This document shows, piece by piece, positions 44,616 through 53,214 of a DNA stretch of 64,000 bases (the stretch's first letter is position 1; every line of letters starts with the position of its first letter). A program made the translations under genes and the position numbers. A model generated the notes under the pieces. The model was given only the letters and a program-made list of their open reading frames with translations, did not search any database and was not told where the DNA came from. The DNA is from Pseudomonas benzenivorans. Its GTDB lineage: Bacteria; Pseudomonadota; Gammaproteobacteria; Pseudomonadales; Pseudomonadaceae. The stretch is taken from positions 169,829 to 233,828 of the forward strand of contig NZ_FNCT01000009.1 in the NCBI RefSeq assembly GCF_900100495.1. The letters run 5' to 3'.

Positions 44616-45754
44616 GAGCGCAACGCCACCCCGCTGTCGTCCTCCCACCAGACGAACACCTGGTCGTCCCAGGTCGGCCGTGCGCCACGCCGCTCGGCGT
44701 TGGCGACGAAAGACTGGACGATCTTGCCGCTCGGCAGCTTGACGTGGAACACCGAATGGCCGCCCAGGTAGGCGATGTCGTGCACCGTGCCGCGCGACCA
44801 GTTGTGCTCGCCGGTCGGCCGCTCGGTGGTGACCAGCAGCTTCTCCGGGCGAATCGCGTAGGTGATGCTCTTGTCCTGCACCGAGGTGGTGACGCCGTGA
44901 CCGACATAGATGCCGCGTTCCAGGTCCGGGCTTTCGATCAGCGCATGGCCCTCGGCATCCTCGATCACCTGGCCGTCGAACAGGTTGACGTTGCCGATGA
45001 ACTCGCAGACCAGGCGGCTGGTCGGCGTCTCGTAGATGTCGATCGGGCTGCCGATCTGGGCGATCCAGCCCAGGTGCATGATGGCGATGCGCTGGGCCAT
45101 GGTCATGGCCTCTTCCTGGTCGTGGGTCACCATCACGCAGGTCACACCGACCCGCTCGATGATCTCCACCAGCTCCAGTTGCATCTGCGAACGGAGTTTC
45201 TTGTCCAGCGCGCCCATCGGCTCGTCGAGCAGCAGCAGCTTCGGGCTCTTGGCCAGCGAGCGGGCCAGGGCCACGCGCTGGCGCTGGCCGCCGGAGAGCT
45301 GGTGCGGCTTGCGCTTGGCGTACTGGCTCATCTGCACCAGCTTGAGCATCTCGGCCACGCGCGCCTCGATCTGCTCCTTGGGCATCTTGTCCTGCTTGAG
45401 GCCGAAGGCGATGTTGTCGGCCACGCTCATGTGCGGGAACAACGCGTAGGACTGGAACATCATGTTGATCGGCCGCTCGTACGGCGGCAGGTCGGTGATG
45501 TCCTCGCCGTCGAGGAAGATCCGGCCCTCGGTCGGCCGCTCGAAGCCGGCGAGCATGCGCAGCAGGGTCGATTTACCCGAGCCGGAACCACCGAGCAGGG
45601 CGAAGATCTCGCCCTTATTGATGGTCAGCGAGACATCGTCGACGGCGACCGTTTCATCGAATTTCTTGGTCACGCGCTCGATCTTGACCAGCACCTCTTT
45701 CGGTTGCCGATCGCCCTCGAGGGCCTTCTTATAGGCACTAGAAGCAACTGCCAT
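44612..45754 (-). CDS. spuF: Polyamine ABC transporter ATPase SpuF
   Basis: 380 residues. Walker A GGSGSGKS is at residues 55-62, LSGGQ at 153-157 and Walker B LLLLDE at 173-178. The C-terminal TOBE-type domain begins around residue 260. It powers the SpuGH channel. The ATG at 45754 (MAVASSAYKK) has GGGAG 8 bases upstream; a GTG and TTG further up are not needed. Upstream, where spuE is expected, is only the decayed gene at 45808-46169. Confidence 0.94.
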   Translation of the reverse strand: MAVASSAYKKALEGDRQPKEVLVKIERVTKKFDETVAVDDVSLTINKGEIFALLGGSGSGKSTLLRMLAGFERPTEGRIFLDGEDITDLPPYERPINMMFQSYALFPHMSVADNIAFGLKQDKMPKEQIEARVAEMLKLVQMSQYAKRKPHQLSGGQRQRVALARSLAKSPKLLLLDEPMGALDKKLRSQMQLELVEIIERVGVTCVMVTHDQEEAMTMAQRIAIMHLGWIAQIGSPIDIYETPTSRLVCEFIGNVNLFDGQVIEDAEGHALIESPDLERGIYVGHGVTTSVQDKSITYAIRPEKLLVTTERPTGEHNWSRGTVHDIAYLGGHSVFHVKLPSGKIVQSFVANAERRGARPTWDDQVFVWWEDDSGVALRS

Positions 45755-45807
45755 TACCAAAACTCCCGCAAAAGTAGCGCCCTTCCCCTACGGTCGGGCG
45801 TTTGAAA

Positions 45808-46169
45808 TTACCGGCCTGACCTGACCCCGGTCCAGCTACGGGTCAGCGGCCTGTGTAGCTCGATCGGCACTCCGCCGAGATAAACAACTTGTCCAAAACC
45901 GTTTGCGGCGGGTACCCCCGCCTCGTTGTTGCATACGTCCTGATCCATCAACGCACCGCTAGTGGGGTTGGGACAGGCGCAGTCGCTGAGCCCGGCGACG
46001 ACCGCGGGCTCGAGCAGATAATGGGTGTAGGCGCGGGTCTGAGGCCACTCGCCTGCTGGAGCCCGGCGACAGTGGTTGCGCCGTGGTAAAGGCTCCAGTC
46101 ATGGATACGCATGCTCGCAGCGGCCCAGTCCATGGCGGCAGTGAAACGCTTGCCGAGGGAAATGTGCAC
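45808..46169 (-). pseudogene. spuE: Decayed, internally deleted spuE (polyamine-binding protein)
   Basis: No intact ORF, but shifting frames give SpuD/SpuE-like pieces in the right order. They run from a degenerate start at 46169 (HISLGKRFTAAMDWAAA), through an N-terminal strand-like RIHDWSLYHGATTVAGLQQ (compare HVYNWSDYIAEDTLENFQK of the intact neighbour), straight to C-terminal pieces YLLEPAVVAGLSD, YPPQTVLDKLF and finally LTRSWTGVRSGR plus stop (neighbour: ITRSWTKVKSGR). About 200 internal residues are missing and at least two frameshifts are needed. It lies between spuD and spuF, where P. aeruginosa has spuE. The assignment to spuE rather than spuD rests on position and on recalled sequence. 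Confidence 0.72.
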
Positions 46170-46361
46170 ACCTGAGTCCTCTTCTATCGGGCCGCCCGGA
46201 AAAGGGCCGGCACTTTATCGGAATAGGCTGTTGCTGTTGAGCAGCTCACCGTGGCCAACCGGGACGGCGCGCAAGCGCCCATTCGAGGGACTGGACGGTG
46301 CCGGCACGAAGCCGGGCAGAAGAGCTGAGCAACGCATGCAAACTTCCTTCTTATTGTTAGG

Positions 46362-46389
46362 GTTTCTGGCGGGAGGTCCCGCCAGAAAC
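46362..46389. other. Strong hairpin after spuD
   Basis: Perfect 13-bp stem GTTTCTGGCGGGA (46362-46374) / TCCCGCCAGAAAC (46377-46389), with a 2-base formal loop. On the minus strand it follows the spuD stop by about 22 bases and has no T-run. It probably protects the spuD message or weakens read-through into spuF. The remaining 190 bases up to the pseudogene show no gene. Confidence 0.65.
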
Positions 46390-46410
46390 AGGGGGTGAAG
46401 CGGTGCCGAC

Positions 46411-47505
46411 TCAGCGACCCGACTTCACCTTGGTCCAGCTACGGGTAATGGCCCGCTGCACCGCCGGCGTCAGCTCGGCGAAGGTATAGAGCTTCTTCGA
46501 GGCTGCTTCGGTCGGGTAGATGCCCGGGTTGTTGCGCACTTCCTCGGACACCAGCGGCGTGGCGGCGCTGTTGCCGTTGGGGTAGGCGACGTAGTCGGAG
46601 ATCGGCGCGATCACTTCCGGGGTGAGGATGTAGTTGAGGAACACGTGTGCCTCCTCGACGTTCTTCGCGTCGGCCGGAATCGCCATCATGTCGAAGAAGG
46701 TGGCGGCGCCCTCTTTCGGAATGGTGTAAGCGACCGGCACGTTGTTCTTCGCTTCCTCGGCGCGCGCTTGCGCCTGGAAGATGTCGCCGGACCAGCCCAA
46801 CGCCACGCAGATATCGCCATTGGCCAGGTCGGAGATGTACTTGGAGGAGTGGAAGTAGGTGATGTAAGGACGCACCTTCATCAGCAGCTCTTCGGCCTTG
46901 GCCACATCCTCGACGCTGGTCGGGTTCGGGTTCAGGCCCTGGTAGTGCAGCGCGGCGGCATAGATCTCATCCGGCGCGTCGAGCATGGAGACCCCGCAAG
47001 ACTTGAGCTTCTCCATGTTTTCCGGCTTGAACAGCACGTCCCAGGAGTCGATGGTGTCGACGCCCAGCGCGGCCTTGACCTTCTCCGGGTTGTAGCCGAT
47101 GCCGGTGGTGCCCCACAGGTAGGGGAAGGCGTACTTGTTGCCCGGATCGGCGTTTTCCAGGGCTTTCATCAGGTCCGGGTTGAGGTTCTTCCAGTTCGGC
47201 AGCTTGGACTTGTCCAGCGGCTGGAATACCCCGGCCTTGATCTGCTTGGCGAGGAACTGGTTGGACGGCACCACCACGTCGTAGCCCGAACCGCCGGAGA
47301 GCAGCTTGGCTTCCAGGGTCTCGTTGCTGTCGAAGACGTCGTAGACCACCTTGATGCCGGTTGCCTTCTGGAAGTTCTCCAGGGTGTCTTCGGCGATGTA
47401 GTCCGACCAGTTATAGACGTGCAGCACTTTTTCCTGGGCCTGCGCCGCGCCTGCGACGGCGCCCGCCAGGGACAACGCGAGAAGGGTCTTGCCGAATGTT
47501 TTCAT
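46411..47505 (-). CDS. spuD: Periplasmic polyamine-binding protein SpuD
   Basis: 364 residues with a signal peptide (MKTFGKTLLALSLAGAVAG, cleavage near AQAQ at 23) and a PotF/SpuD-like mature sequence (LHVYNWSDYIAEDTLENFQ). Signature parts are SSKYISDLANGDICVALGWS and the C-terminus ITRSWTKVKSGR. It should bind putrescine-type ligands and deliver them to SpuFGH. The symbol spuD follows from its place directly after spuC and from the fact that the decayed gene next to spuF has the spuE-like pieces. The ATG at 47505 has GGAG 9 bases upstream. It is now the only complete binding protein of the operon. Confidence 0.88.
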   Translation of the reverse strand: MKTFGKTLLALSLAGAVAGAAQAQEKVLHVYNWSDYIAEDTLENFQKATGIKVVYDVFDSNETLEAKLLSGGSGYDVVVPSNQFLAKQIKAGVFQPLDKSKLPNWKNLNPDLMKALENADPGNKYAFPYLWGTTGIGYNPEKVKAALGVDTIDSWDVLFKPENMEKLKSCGVSMLDAPDEIYAAALHYQGLNPNPTSVEDVAKAEELLMKVRPYITYFHSSKYISDLANGDICVALGWSGDIFQAQARAEEAKNNVPVAYTIPKEGAATFFDMMAIPADAKNVEEAHVFLNYILTPEVIAPISDYVAYPNGNSAATPLVSEEVRNNPGIYPTEAASKKLYTFAELTPAVQRAITRSWTKVKSGR

Positions 47506-47667
47506 GCGTACAGCTCCTGTTGTCGTATTTGTGTTCCGGAAGATGCGCAGCCCATCTGCAGCACCTTCCGGTGAGCCAGGCCAACGCACTGGCGCAGTCT
47601 GGCAAGGTCGCGGCACTCTTTACAACTTTCAGACATAACAGTCCGAAAACCCTAGAAGCCTCCCGCC

Positions 47668-49041
47668 TCAACCGAGCACCTCGGCCGCGGTCAGATCGAG
47701 ACACCGGCGGGCCTTGGCCAGCAGTTCGTCGATCTCGGCCTCGCTGATCACCAGCGGTGGCGAGATGATCATGGTGTCGCCCACGGCGCGCATGATCAGA
47801 CCATTATTAAAGCAGTGCCCGCGGCAGATCATGCCCACCGCCCGCTCGCTCGGGTAACGTTCGCGGGTGGCCTTGTTCTTCACCAGCTCGATCGCACCGA
47901 GCATGCCCACGCCGCGTACCTCGCCGACCAAAGGGTGATCGGCCAGCTCGCGCAGACGTCTTTGCAAATAGGGTGCCGTTTGCGCCTTGACCCGCTCGAC
48001 GATCTTCTCTTCGCGCAGGATGCGCAGGTTTTCCAGGGCCACCGCCGCCGCCACCGGGTGCCCGGAATAGGTGAAGCCGTGGTTGAAATCGCCGCCGGCG
48101 TTGATCACCTGGAACACCTTGTCGCTGACGATCAGCCCGCCCATCGGCACGTAGCCGGAGGTCAGGCCCTTGGCGATGGTCATCAGGTCCGGCCGGTTGC
48201 CGTAGAAATCGCTGCCAAACCATTCGCCGGTGCGGCCGAAACCACAGATCACCTCGTCGGCGACGAACAGGATGTCGTACTTGGCGAGGATCTCGCGGAT
48301 CCGCGGCCAGTAGCTGTCCGGCGGGATGATCACGCCGCCGGCGCCCTGGATCGGCTCGGCGATGAAGGCGGCGACGTTCTCTTCGCCGACTTCGAGAATC
48401 TTCTGCTCCAGCTGATCGGCCGCCCAGATGCCGAACTCGTCCGGACTCATGTCGCCGCCCTCGCCGAACCAGTAGGGCTGGGGAATATGCACGATGCCCG
48501 GAATCGGCAGGTCGCCCTGCTCGTGCATGAACTTCATGCCGCCCAGGCTGGCGCCGGCCACGGTGGAGCCGTGGTAGCCGTTGACCCGGCCGATGATCAC
48601 CTTCTTCTGCGGCTGGCCCTTGAGCGCCCAGTAGTGGCGGACCAGGCGCAGCATGGTGTCGTTGCCTTCGGAGCCGGAGCCGGTGAAGAACACATGGTTC
48701 ATGCCGGGCGGGGCGATCTCGGCGATCGCCTTGGCCAGTTCCAGCACCGGCGGATGGGCGGTCATGAAGAAGGTGTTGTAGAACGGCAGTTCACGCATCT
48801 GCTGACTGGCAGCTTCAACCAGTTCCTCGCGACCGTAACCGACCGCCACGCACCACAACCCGGCCATGCCGTCGAGGATCTTGTTGCCCTCGCTGTCCCA
48901 CAGGTACACGCCATCGGCCTTGGTGATGATCCGCGGGCCGACCTCCGCCAGCTGCCGGTAGTCGCTGAACGGCGCCAGGTGGTGCTCGCGGCTCATCGCC
49001 TGCCACTCGCGGGTTTTCGGGTTGGTCACTGGGTTCGTCAT
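47668..49041 (-). CDS. spuC: Putrescine/polyamine:pyruvate aminotransferase SpuC
   Basis: 457 residues, class III PLP-dependent aminotransferase. The Schiff-base lysine is Lys291 (MTIAKGLTSGYVPMGG), and the cofactor-binding Asp262 is in LFVADEVICGFGRTG. NHVFFTGSGSEGNDTMLRLV is also present. It removes the amino group from putrescine (or gamma-glutamyl-putrescine) to give an aldehyde. The ATG at 49041 (MTNPVTNPKTREWQAMSREH) has GAGGTGG just upstream. It lies between spuB and spuD on one strand, within the operon. Confidence 0.95.
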   Translation of the reverse strand: MTNPVTNPKTREWQAMSREHHLAPFSDYRQLAEVGPRIITKADGVYLWDSEGNKILDGMAGLWCVAVGYGREELVEAASQQMRELPFYNTFFMTAHPPVLELAKAIAEIAPPGMNHVFFTGSGSEGNDTMLRLVRHYWALKGQPQKKVIIGRVNGYHGSTVAGASLGGMKFMHEQGDLPIPGIVHIPQPYWFGEGGDMSPDEFGIWAADQLEQKILEVGEENVAAFIAEPIQGAGGVIIPPDSYWPRIREILAKYDILFVADEVICGFGRTGEWFGSDFYGNRPDLMTIAKGLTSGYVPMGGLIVSDKVFQVINAGGDFNHGFTYSGHPVAAAVALENLRILREEKIVERVKAQTAPYLQRRLRELADHPLVGEVRGVGMLGAIELVKNKATRERYPSERAVGMICRGHCFNNGLIMRAVGDTMIISPPLVISEAEIDELLAKARRCLDLTAAEVLG

Positions 49042-49104
49042 ATCCACCTCAAAATGTATGCAATATCCGGAGGCCGGGCGGGACGCGCCCCGGCCCCCTT
49101 CCGA

Positions 49105-50463
49105 TCAGACCGACAGCAGCAGGAATTCGCGCTCCCAGGAACTGATCACCCGCTTGAAGTTTTCATGTTCGGCACGCTTGACCGCCACGTAGCCGCGGAC
49201 GAACTTCTCGCCAAGGTACTTTTCCGCGTCCTTGCAGGCCTCCATCCGCTCCAGCGCGGCCTCCAGGGTCAGCGGCAGGCGCAGATTGCGCCGCTCGTAG
49301 CCACGGCCCTTGACCGGCGCGCTGGCATGGATGCCCTCGACCATGCCGATGTAGCCGCACAGCAGGGTCGCGGCCAGCACCAGGTAGGGGTTGGCGTCGG
49401 CACCGGCCAGGCGGTTCTCCACCCGGCGGTTCTGCGGCCCGGCCTCGGGGACGCGCAGGCCGACGGTGCGGTTCTCCTCGCCCCACTCGACGTTCACCGG
49501 CGCCGAGGTATCCGGCAGGAAGCGGCGGAACGAGTTGACGCTCGGGGCGAACAGCGGCAGCAATTCGGGGATGTACTTCTGCAAGCCGCCGATGTGGTAG
49601 AGGAACAGCTCGCTCATGCTGCCGTCGTCGTTGGAGAAGATGTTCTTGCCGGTCGCCACGTCCACCACGCTCTGGTGGATGTGCATGGCGCTGCCCGGCT
49701 GGTCGGTGATCGGCTTGGCCATGAAGGTCGCCGCCACGTCGTGCTTGAGCGCGGCCTCGCGCATGGTGCGCTTGAACACGGTGATCTGGTCGGCCAGCGA
49801 CAGCGGCTCGCCGTGGCGGAAGTTGATCTCCATCTGTGCCGGACCGTCCTCGTGGATCAGCGTGTCCAGGTCCAGGTTCTGCAGTTCGCACCAGTCGTAG
49901 ACGTCCTCGAACAGCGGATCGAATTCGTTGGCGGCGTCGATGGAGAACGACTGCCGGCCGACCTCCGGACGCCCGGAACGGCCCATCGGCGCCACCAGGG
50001 GGAAGTCCGGGTCGCCGCAGCGCTTGGTCAGGTAGAACTCCATTTCCGGCGCGACGATCGGCTGCCAGCCCTTGTCGGCGTACATCTTCAGGACTTTCTT
50101 GAGGATGTTGCGCGGAGACAGCTCGATCGGGTTGCCCTGCTTGTCGAAGGTGTCGTGGATCACCATGGCGGTCGGCTCGATGGCCCAGGGCACCACGAAC
50201 ACGGCGTTCTCGTCGGGGCGACAGAACATGTCGATGTCCGCCTCGTCGAGCAGCTCGTAATAGATGTCGTCCTCGACGTAGTCGCCGGTGACGGTCTGCA
50301 GCAGCACACTCTCGGGCAGGCGCATGCCCCGCTCGTCGAGGAACTTGTTGGTCGGCGAGATCTTGCCGCGGGCAATGCCGGTAAGATCGCTGACCAGGCA
50401 TTCAACTTCGGTGATTTTGCGTTCTTTCAACCAGCTCGCGAGCTGGTCCAGTTTGGTGCTCAT
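49105..50463 (-). CDS. spuB: Glutamine synthetase-like gamma-glutamylpolyamine synthetase SpuB
   Basis: 452 residues of the glutamine synthetase fold. The beta-Grasp N-terminus includes ITEVECLVSDLTGIARGKIS. Catalytic-domain motifs are APEMEFYLTKR, GPAQMEINF, SAMHIHQSVVD and NRLAGADANPYLVL. This group attaches glutamate to an amine (PuuA-like) instead of making glutamine. The ATG at 50463 (MSTKLDQLASWLKERK) has GAGG 5 bases upstream; the frame is open to 50631 without conserved sequence. It follows spuA and is related to SpuI, which is divergent at 51536. Confidence 0.94.
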   Translation of the reverse strand: MSTKLDQLASWLKERKITEVECLVSDLTGIARGKISPTNKFLDERGMRLPESVLLQTVTGDYVEDDIYYELLDEADIDMFCRPDENAVFVVPWAIEPTAMVIHDTFDKQGNPIELSPRNILKKVLKMYADKGWQPIVAPEMEFYLTKRCGDPDFPLVAPMGRSGRPEVGRQSFSIDAANEFDPLFEDVYDWCELQNLDLDTLIHEDGPAQMEINFRHGEPLSLADQITVFKRTMREAALKHDVAATFMAKPITDQPGSAMHIHQSVVDVATGKNIFSNDDGSMSELFLYHIGGLQKYIPELLPLFAPSVNSFRRFLPDTSAPVNVEWGEENRTVGLRVPEAGPQNRRVENRLAGADANPYLVLAATLLCGYIGMVEGIHASAPVKGRGYERRNLRLPLTLEAALERMEACKDAEKYLGEKFVRGYVAVKRAEHENFKRVISSWEREFLLLSV

Positions 50464-50506
50464 AGAGACCTCAGGGTTGGTAGAAGCCGACTTCTTTATA
50501 GTCGGT

Positions 50507-51259
50507 TCAGCGTTGCCCCGCCCTCTTCCTGCAAGCCTCACCAAAGGCCTGGAAGATGGCGAGATAATTCGGGTTGGATCGTACCTGCCACTCGGGATGC
50601 CATTGCACCCCCAGCGCGAAGCTCGGCGCACCTTCGACGGAGAAGGCTTCGATCAACCCGTCAGGCGCCAGCGCTTCTACTCGAAGGCCCGGCGCCAGAC
50701 GTTCAACGCCCTGGCCATGAATGGAATTGACTCGAATCTCGCGCGGCAAGCCGAGGCCGGCGAGTACCCCACCCGGCTGCACCTGCAGCGGGTGGCTGGG
50801 AGCGTATTGCACCTCGAGCGACTCATCGTCCGGCTCGCGGTGGTCCAGCATGCCTTCGACCTCGTGCACCCGCTGGTGCAGGCTGCCGCCGAAGGCCACG
50901 TTGATTTCCTGGAAACCGCGGCAGATGCCGAGCAGCGGAATCCCCGCCGCGACCGCCTGGCGGATCAGCGGCAGCGTGGTCTGGTCGCGCGCCGGATCGT
51001 GATGCGTGCCGGGCAGGCTGGCGGGGCCACTATAATGATGGGGTTCGACATTCGAGGGTGAGCCGGTGAACAGCAGACCGTCGAGGCTGGCGAGCAGGGT
51101 CGGTTGATCGATCAATTCGCCCAGCGCCGGAATGATCAGTGGCAAGCCACCGGCTCCGACAGCCACGGCACGAACGTATTTATCACCGGCTATATGGTAA
51201 GGATGCAGACCGACCTGTTTGGTGCAGGCGGTGACGCCGATTAACGGCAGGCGCGACAT
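50507..51259 (-). CDS. spuA: Class I amidotransferase-like gamma-glutamyl hydrolase SpuA
   Basis: 250 residues of the peptidase C26/PuuD type. The nucleophile is Cys113 in LLGICRGFQEIN. His221 and Glu223 are in VQWHPEWQ, completing the triad. GLLFTGSPSNVEPHHY is typical of the PuuD group. It hydrolyses the gamma-glutamyl bond of gamma-glutamyl-GABA, releasing GABA and glutamate. It is the first gene of the minus-strand spu operon and is divergent from spuI. The ATG at 51259 is used. Confidence 0.94.
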   Translation of the reverse strand: MSRLPLIGVTACTKQVGLHPYHIAGDKYVRAVAVGAGGLPLIIPALGELIDQPTLLASLDGLLFTGSPSNVEPHHYSGPASLPGTHHDPARDQTTLPLIRQAVAAGIPLLGICRGFQEINVAFGGSLHQRVHEVEGMLDHREPDDESLEVQYAPSHPLQVQPGGVLAGLGLPREIRVNSIHGQGVERLAPGLRVEALAPDGLIEAFSVEGAPSFALGVQWHPEWQVRSNPNYLAIFQAFGEACRKRAGQR

Positions 51260-51306
51260 GAGACACCCGTTTTATTGCTGTTATGGGTTTCAGCCGAGCT
51301 TAGCCT

Positions 51307-51347
51307 TGTTCATTTTTTTACACAATAGCCATGTAAAAAATTGAACA
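51307..51347. promoter_or_regulatory. Long inverted repeat in the spuA / spuI divergent promoter
   Basis: TGTTCATTTTTTTACA (51307-51322) and TGTAAAAAATTGAACA (51332-51347) are complementary at 15 of 16 positions with a 9-base spacer. The AT-rich site lies nearer spuA in a 276-base divergent promoter and is a strong candidate for a polyamine-responsive operator. A TTGACA-like -35 is at 51455-51460, toward spuI. Confidence 0.65.
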
Positions 51348-51535
51348 CAGCCCACTGAGCACCGCGGCGGGCCTGAGCGAAACGCGCACCGCAATGCCCT
51401 GAAACGCCCTAAAATTGGCCACGAGGCCTCTTTTTAGGGCAGAATGGGCCTCTCTTGACAGCGCCAGGTGTTTAAGATTGACTCATACCTGTGCAATTGC
51501 ATGATTGATATTTTTAACAATAAAGGTGTTGCATC

Positions 51536-52915
51536 ATGTCGGTACCCCTGCGTGCCGTTCAGCTTAATGAAGCGAACGCGTTCCTTAAGGAACATCCTGA
51601 GGTCCAGTTCGTCGACCTTCTCATTGCAGATATGAATGGCGTGGTGCGCGGCAAGCGCATCGAGCGCGCCAGCCTCCACAAGGTGTACGAAAAAGGCATC
51701 AATCTTCCCGCCTCTTTGTTTGCCCTGGACATCAACGGCTCCACGGTGGAAAGCACCGGCCTGGGCCTGGATATCGGCGACGCCGACCGTATCTGCTTCC
51801 CCATCCCCAATACCCTGTGCAATGAACCCTGGCAGAAGCGCCCCACCGCGCAACTGCTGATGACCATGCACGAGCTGGACGGCAAGCCCTTCTTCGCCGA
51901 CCCGCGCGAGGTGTTGCGCCAGGTGATCCAGAAGTTCGACGAACTCGGCCTGACCATTTGCGCCGCTTTCGAACTGGAGTTCTACCTGATCGACCAGGAG
52001 AACGTGAACGGCCGTCCGCAGCCGCCGCGCTCGCCGATTTCCGGCAAGCGCCCGCACTCGACCCAGGTCTACCTGATCGACGACCTCGACGAGTACGTCG
52101 ATTGCCTGCAGGACATGCTCGAAGCCGCCAAGGAGCAGGACCTGCCGGCCGACGCCATCGTCAAGGAAAGCGCCCCGGCGCAATTCGAGGTCAACCTGCA
52201 TCACACCAACGATGCGCTCAAGGCCTGCGACCATGCGCTGCTGCTCAAGCGCCTGATCAAGAACATCGCCTACGACCACGAGATGGACTCGACCTTCATG
52301 GCCAAGCCCTATCCGGGCCAGGCGGGCAATGGCCTGCACGTGCACATCTCGTTGCTCGACAAGAAGACCGGGCAGAATATCTTCGCCACCGAAGAGCCCC
52401 TGGAGAGCGAGGTACTGCGTCACGCCATCGGCGGGATCCTGGAGACCATGCCGGCGTCGATGGCCTTCCTCTGCCCCAACGTCAACTCCTACCGCCGCTT
52501 CGGCGCCCAGTTCTACGTGCCCAACGCACCGAGCTGGGGCCTGGACAACCGGACCGTGGCGGTGCGCGTGCCGACCGGCAGTGCCGACTCGGTGCGCATC
52601 GAGCACCGCGTCGCCGGTGCCGATGCCAACCCCTACCTGATGATGGCGGCGATCCTCGCCGGCATTCACCACGGCATGACCAACAAGATCGAACCGGGCG
52701 AGCCGATCGAGGGCAACTCCTACGAGCAGCTGGAGCAGAGCCTGCCGAACAACCTGCGCGATGCCCTGCGCGAGCTGGACGACAGCGAAGTGCTGAACAA
52801 GTACATCAGCCCGGACTACATCGACATCTTCGTCGCCTGCAAGGAAGCCGAACTGCAGGAGTTCGAGACCACCATCTCCGACCTCGAATACAACTGGTAT
52901 CTGCATACCGTGTAA
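51536..52915 (+). CDS. spuI: Gamma-glutamylpolyamine synthetase SpuI
   Basis: 459 residues, a glutamine synthetase-family protein divergent from the spu operon. Its N-terminus is VPLRAVQLNEANAFLKEHPE. Motifs are FELEFYLIDQENVNG, APAQFEVNLHH, NGLHVHISLLD and HRVAGADANPYLMMAAIL. It is only moderately like SpuB and resembles the PuuA/PauA group. It attaches glutamate to putrescine or another polyamine at the start of the gamma-glutamylation route. A GC hairpin follows. Confidence 0.92.
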   Translation: MSVPLRAVQLNEANAFLKEHPEVQFVDLLIADMNGVVRGKRIERASLHKVYEKGINLPASLFALDINGSTVESTGLGLDIGDADRICFPIPNTLCNEPWQKRPTAQLLMTMHELDGKPFFADPREVLRQVIQKFDELGLTICAAFELEFYLIDQENVNGRPQPPRSPISGKRPHSTQVYLIDDLDEYVDCLQDMLEAAKEQDLPADAIVKESAPAQFEVNLHHTNDALKACDHALLLKRLIKNIAYDHEMDSTFMAKPYPGQAGNGLHVHISLLDKKTGQNIFATEEPLESEVLRHAIGGILETMPASMAFLCPNVNSYRRFGAQFYVPNAPSWGLDNRTVAVRVPTGSADSVRIEHRVAGADANPYLMMAAILAGIHHGMTNKIEPGEPIEGNSYEQLEQSLPNNLRDALRELDDSEVLNKYISPDYIDIFVACKEAELQEFETTISDLEYNWYLHTV

Positions 52916-52923
52916 GCACCACC

Positions 52924-52950
52924 CGACGCCGGCCCCGAGCCGGCGTCGTC
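52924..52950 (+). terminator. Terminator of spuI
   Basis: Perfect 10-bp stem CGACGCCGGC (52924-52933) / GCCGGCGTCG (52939-52948) with loop CCCGA, then TCTTATT. It starts 8 bases after the stop. Confidence 0.85.
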
Positions 52951-52972
52951 TTATTCGCCCCGACCTTGGCGC

Positions 52973-53189
52973 ATGACTGCCCGCCCAGCCCACGGTCGCC
53001 GCGCCGATCACCACGCCCCCCCTCTTCCCCAACGGCAATGCCGACGCCAAGGCGTTCCGCGCCAGCGAGCGCTGCCCGTACGCCCTGGAGCCGCTGCCGG
53101 AGAACTACGCCGCCGTGCGCGAGCGGGTCTGGGCGCGCTTTCGCGAGGGCGGCCGACTTGCCTGCACGGCGCCGGCTGGCGTCCAATAG
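52973..53189 (+). pseudogene. Frameshifted short coding-like stretch upstream of the TetR gene
   Basis: An ATG at 52973 starts MTA, but the protein-like sequence is in the neighbouring frame: PLFPNGNADAKAFRASERCP, then YALEPLPENYAAVRERVWARF, stopping at TAG 53187-53189. A one-base indel just after the ATG would join the two. I do not recognise the family. It may be the N-terminus of a truncated gene or a chance reading in GC-rich DNA. The only other content between spuI and the TetR gene is the spuI terminator. Confidence 0.3.
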
Positions 53190-53214
53190 CGCGTCCCTTG
53201 CCGAGATGACCGCC

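Noticed and set aside
45889..46398. Plus-strand ORFs opposite the decayed spuE gene
   Set aside because: Short, without motifs, and on the strand opposite to a recognisable remnant and hairpin.
47815..50730. A 971-codon open frame antisense to spuC and spuB
   Set aside because: Spans two real genes and the gap between them on the other strand; His/Gln/Arg-rich with no fold or motif.
51455..51478. A complete sigma-70 promoter for spuI
   Set aside because: TTGACA at 51455-51460 is good, but no acceptable -10 hexamer lies at 16-18 bases, so only the -35 is mentioned.
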